Position numbers and translations under genes: made by a program. 24,002 nt of DNA from an uncultured Pseudomonadota bacterium (GTDB lineage: Bacteria > Pseudomonadota > Alphaproteobacteria > Rs-D84): the NCBI GenBank assembly GCA_947165555.1, contig CAMVAR010000002.1, positions 1 through 24,002 of the forward strand, given 5' to 3'. How positions within the stretch are numbered: position 1 is the first letter of the stretch; every line of letters begins with the position of its first letter. Positions 22,024 to 24,002 of this stretch are shown here, piece after piece. A model generated the notes under the pieces. That model was not told the origin of the DNA and searched no databases. It was given only the letters and a program-made list of their open reading frames with translations.

Positions 22024-22926
22024 ATGTCGACGTTAAAAAGCAAACTGATTTTATTAAAAGAGTTATTGGCATTAAAAGAGGTTGTTGATAAGGGAAGTAT
22101 TCAAACCGCCGCCATGGAAAATGGTATAAAAAATTCTAATATGTCGCAACTTATTAAAAATCTAGAAGACAGGTTTAATACCAAACTTATCAACAGAAGT
22201 TTTGATGGCAGCCAACCAACAAATTCTACCCAAATCATATATAGTGATATATGTGCCATAGAAGAATTACTTAAGAAAATCTCGGAAACTTTTATTGATA
22301 TGGATTCTCTGTGTGGGGCCATGTCGGTATGGACCGAAGAGGGCCTGTGCGGCAGTTTTATTATGAAAGATTTGTCCGAATTTTATGCAAAATATCCAAA
22401 AATTCGTCTGGAATTATTGATGAGGCGCGAACCAGATATATCCAGTATGGATGTTTTGCTAATTAAACCAAAATTGCATCCAAATATCCATGGGACGGTT
22501 TTGTTTAAATTTAAAACATATCTAAGATTTTATACAAGTAAAAAATATATAGAATCACGTGGCTGTCCAAAAAATATAAATGATTTGTTGGAAAATCATG
22601 ATTTGTGTATGGTGTATCGTTATATGAATTTACCGGAATGCCAAAGTATTATAAAGCGCGCAAAACATTTAAATACTATATCGGATTCGTTGGCCTTGAT
22701 ATATCGTTTGGTTAATGATGGTGACGGTATTGCGGTTTTTCCGTCATGGTTCCAAGAAAGTAGTAAAAATCTTGTTTGTATACAAAATCTTGATTTTGAA
22801 TATGAAATGGAAACTCAGTGCGTTTGCAGAACAGAGATAGCCGAATCGCCAAAGGTTCGTGCATTTGTTAATTTCTTTATAGATTTTTGCACAGGGCATA
22901 ACGTACCAATTGATATTTATTATTAA
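22024..22926 (+). CDS. LysR-family transcriptional regulator
   Basis: With ATG 22024 the protein has 300 residues, typical for LysR regulators. The N-terminal winged HTH (about 8-65) is visible as LLALKEVVDKGSIQTAAMEN, then SNMSQLIKNLEDRFNTKLIN. This is followed by a linker helix and a periplasmic-binding-protein-like effector domain (about 88-295) with landmarks such as FYAKYPKIRLELL and LVNDGDGIAVFPSWF. The ligand is unknown. A longer start at 22006 would overlap the -10 box. The body is more AT-rich, with more ATA and TTA codons, than genes left of 21 kb. No divergently transcribed target gene is adjacent; candidate targets are the XRE gene and itself. Confidence 0.85.
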   Translation: MSTLKSKLILLKELLALKEVVDKGSIQTAAMENGIKNSNMSQLIKNLEDRFNTKLINRSFDGSQPTNSTQIIYSDICAIEELLKKISETFIDMDSLCGAMSVWTEEGLCGSFIMKDLSEFYAKYPKIRLELLMRREPDISSMDVLLIKPKLHPNIHGTVLFKFKTYLRFYTSKKYIESRGCPKNINDLLENHDLCMVYRYMNLPECQSIIKRAKHLNTISDSLALIYRLVNDGDGIAVFPSWFQESSKNLVCIQNLDFEYEMETQCVCRTEIAESPKVRAFVNFFIDFCTGHNVPIDIYY

Positions 22927-22976
22927 TCGTGATGTAAAATTGTAAGAAATAAAAGACACGGTTGTATAAAACGATT

Positions 22977-23136
22977 ATGTTTTGGACCTTGCCCCCAGAA
23001 TTTACAATTGTCGTATTTGTGTTAATGGGCATTTTGTTAACTTTTGTTGTGCTTGATGCGCAATTCGCGAGCCGAGTTGGTTGAGATTGGACGAGATATT
23101 GATGAAGCAAAAAAATATTTAAATATTGAAAAATAA
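22977..23136 (+). pseudogene. Small single-pass membrane protein gene, apparently frameshifted
   Basis: ATG 22977 opens a 35-codon frame with a strong membrane helix (FTIVVFVLMGILLTFVVL) that stops at TGA 23082-23084. A second frame from ATG 23056 to TAA 23134-23136 encodes RNSRAELVEIGRDIDEAKKY, then LNIEK. Joining them by a one-base shift near 23053-23056 gives a coherent protein of about 52 residues, with helix, positive-inside RNSR, then an amphipathic tail. It may be a pseudogene, a sequencing indel, or two overlapping small genes. A TATAAA box (22965-22970) lies 6 nt before the first ATG, and there is no SD. Confidence 0.4.
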
Positions 23137-23182
23137 CGCATATTGAAATATAGTTATAGTGTAATAAAAAGGAAATTTTGAT

Positions 23183-23533
23183 ATGAAAAATATAATTAAA
23201 GTTTGTGCTTGTGTTTGTGTGCTATTGAGCTTGGTTGCTATTTTAAATAATTATATAACGTATAAGAGATTACAGTGTGTTGACCACAACACTAAAGGGT
23301 ATATTTTACGCTTTGTGCCTTCTGATGAATATAAATTTAATCAAAAACGGATAGAAGCAAAAATTGATGCCATCGCTAGAAGTAATTACAGTTTATTATA
23401 TGGATGTAGAATTTATGAAAATGGAAAACTTACAAAATTTGTTTATGAATACCCAATGACAGATGAAGCTTTTTCTAAAGATTACACCCAAATTATAGAA
23501 AACGTAAACGAATATAAAAATTCACATAAATAG
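23183..23533 (+). CDS. Small exported or membrane-anchored protein, unknown function, AT-rich
   Basis: This 116-residue protein has an N-terminal signal anchor (about 5-24, IIKVCACVCVLLSLVAILNN) followed by a soluble domain with two cysteines (Cys32 and Cys75), a lysine/tyrosine-rich mixed alpha/beta composition (RIEAKIDAIARSNYSLLYGC, then RIYENGKLTKFVYEY). No family is recognised. The SD AAAAGGAAA (about 23167-23175) is 8 nt before ATG 23183. Base and codon use differ from the main part of the window (many TTA, AAA, ATA and GCT codons), hinting at recent acquisition together with its right-hand neighbour. A terminator-like nested hairpin follows at 23551-23603. Confidence 0.65.
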   Translation: MKNIIKVCACVCVLLSLVAILNNYITYKRLQCVDHNTKGYILRFVPSDEYKFNQKRIEAKIDAIARSNYSLLYGCRIYENGKLTKFVYEYPMTDEAFSKDYTQIIENVNEYKNSHK

Positions 23534-23550
23534 CGAGAGTTCCTATTTGT

Positions 23551-23603
23551 AAGTTCGAAAGTGGTGTAAATCGTCACTTTTTTTGATTTTAACTTTCGAA
23601 CTT
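23551..23603 (+). terminator. Nested hairpin with U7: terminator or attenuator-like switch
   Basis: The inner stem AAAGTG (23558-23563) with CACTTT (23575-23580) runs into seven T (23578-23584) and is a plausible intrinsic terminator for the gene at 23183-23533. A perfect 12-bp outer repeat, AAGTTCGAAAGT (23551-23562) with ACTTTCGAACTT (23592-23603), overlaps the inner stem, so the two folds exclude each other. Confidence 0.6.
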
Positions 23604-23738
23604 GCTAGAAATATTAGAAAACAAAATAAAAACCGCCTTTATCGGTGGGTTTGTCTATCTTGGTTGGGGTGTTGGCAAAATGCGAGCTTGAGAAAATACC
23701 GGTTTTATGATAGAATTCATACATATATGGAGAATAGA
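23604..23738 (+). other. Intergenic stretch with a hairpin and a possible mini-ORF
   Basis: AAACCGCC (23630-23637) and GGTGGGTTT (23644-23652) form a stem with one bulged G and loop TTTATC, followed by a weak T-containing tract. A frame starting at TTG 23602 runs to TGA 23689-23691 and would encode a 29-residue peptide with a hydrophobic centre (TAFIGGFVYLGWGVGKMRA), but it has no SD and overlaps both hairpins. I see no convincing promoter for the lipoprotein gene that follows. Confidence 0.25.
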
Positions 23739-24002
23739 ATGAAATTATTATATGTTTTACCTATTTTGTGTGGATTGTGTGCTTGTCATGAACGACCGAT
23801 TTATACGGCTGATAAATTACATTGTGGGGAAGCAGATTCGGCTGTTATTACAAAAATAGAAATATATAAGGATTACGCCGTAGTTTATTCTGATTTGTTT
23901 AAAGAATATGAAATGGGGTATTCTGATGATATCGGTTTTCGTATGAATTTGGTCAGACAATTTGATAATGCCCCGGATATGATGAATATATATGAAAAAA
24001 AT
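23739..24002 (+). CDS. Putative lipoprotein, N-terminal 88 residues, cut by the window edge
   Basis: ATG 23739 opens a frame that runs unbroken to the last base (88 codons, no stop). It starts with a lipoprotein signal (MKLLYVLPILCGLCAC), with Cys16 in an L-C-A-C lipobox. The mature part visible so far (HERPIYTADKLHCGEADSAV, then ITKIEIYKDYAVVYSD) is polar, with a further Cys29, and resembles no family I can name. GGAGA (23729-23733) just upstream is a modest SD. The base composition is AT-rich like the gene at 23183-23533. Confidence 0.6.
   Translation, partial: MKLLYVLPILCGLCACHERPIYTADKLHCGEADSAVITKIEIYKDYAVVYSDLFKEYEMGYSDDIGFRMNLVRQFDNAPDMMNIYEKN

Noticed and set aside
23602..23691. 29-codon mini-gene from TTG 23602
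   Set aside because: No SD, a rare start codon, and overlap with two hairpins; noted only in the intergenic entry.
1..24002. CRISPR arrays, insertion sequences with transposase, rRNA, phage structural genes
   Set aside because: I looked for regularly spaced direct repeats, transposase or integrase motifs and rRNA signatures and saw none.

Overview
The window looks like a chromosomal segment of an alphaproteobacterium, probably an uncultured, moderately AT-rich, host-associated lineage. The basis is the AspRS sequence type, the ftsQ-ftsA order, a single LolC/E-type permease next to lolD, and an XRE domain of the kind found in alphaproteobacterial S24-family repressors. The lineage is inferred from protein resemblance only. 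There is no phage module, transposase, CRISPR array or rRNA. The most foreign-looking DNA is the AT-rich stretch from about 21.5 kb to the right end.

Layout. 1-210 holds a short non-coding element with imperfect terminal inverted repeats. 291-504 is a frameshifted small secreted-protein gene. 523-2503 is a DUF362 protein followed by an alpha/beta hydrolase. 2517-2590 (minus) is tRNA-Thr(GGT), and 2724-3152 is a DUF805 membrane protein. 3183-3349 carries a T-box-like leader ahead of aspS (3384-5153), whose terminator separates it from a convergent AsmA-like gene (5208-7688, minus). Divergent from that gene are uvrB and tsaE (7746-10153). They meet, tail to tail with a 4-nt overlap, a minus-strand cell-division pair: ftsQ and an ftsA reading frame continuous with a complete ribulose-phosphate 3-epimerase domain. 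A small lipoprotein gene (12674-13054, minus) is divergent from a plus-strand run of a 107-aa protein, a secretin-like lipoprotein, lolC/E, lolD and two envelope proteins of unknown function (13129-18292). A four-gene cluster follows (18365-21478): membrane protein, SPFH-SHOCT protein, membrane protein, zinc-ribbon/TPR protein. The right end has a bare XRE domain, a LysR regulator, a broken small membrane-protein gene, a small AT-rich secreted or anchored protein, a nested hairpin, and the start of a lipoprotein cut by the window edge.

The most notable points are: (1) a T-box riboswitch candidate on aspS, with a GAC specifier and a TGGC bulge that fit tRNA-Asp, in an apparent alphaproteobacterium; (2) an FtsA-Rpe fusion; (3) a recurring promoter layout in which the -10 box lies 6-9 nt before the start codon with no Shine-Dalgarno sequence (uvrB, ftsQ, a lipoprotein, the LysR gene), suggesting leaderless mRNAs; and (4) the terminal-inverted-repeat element at the left edge. 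All calls come from reading the sequence; no database search was run.
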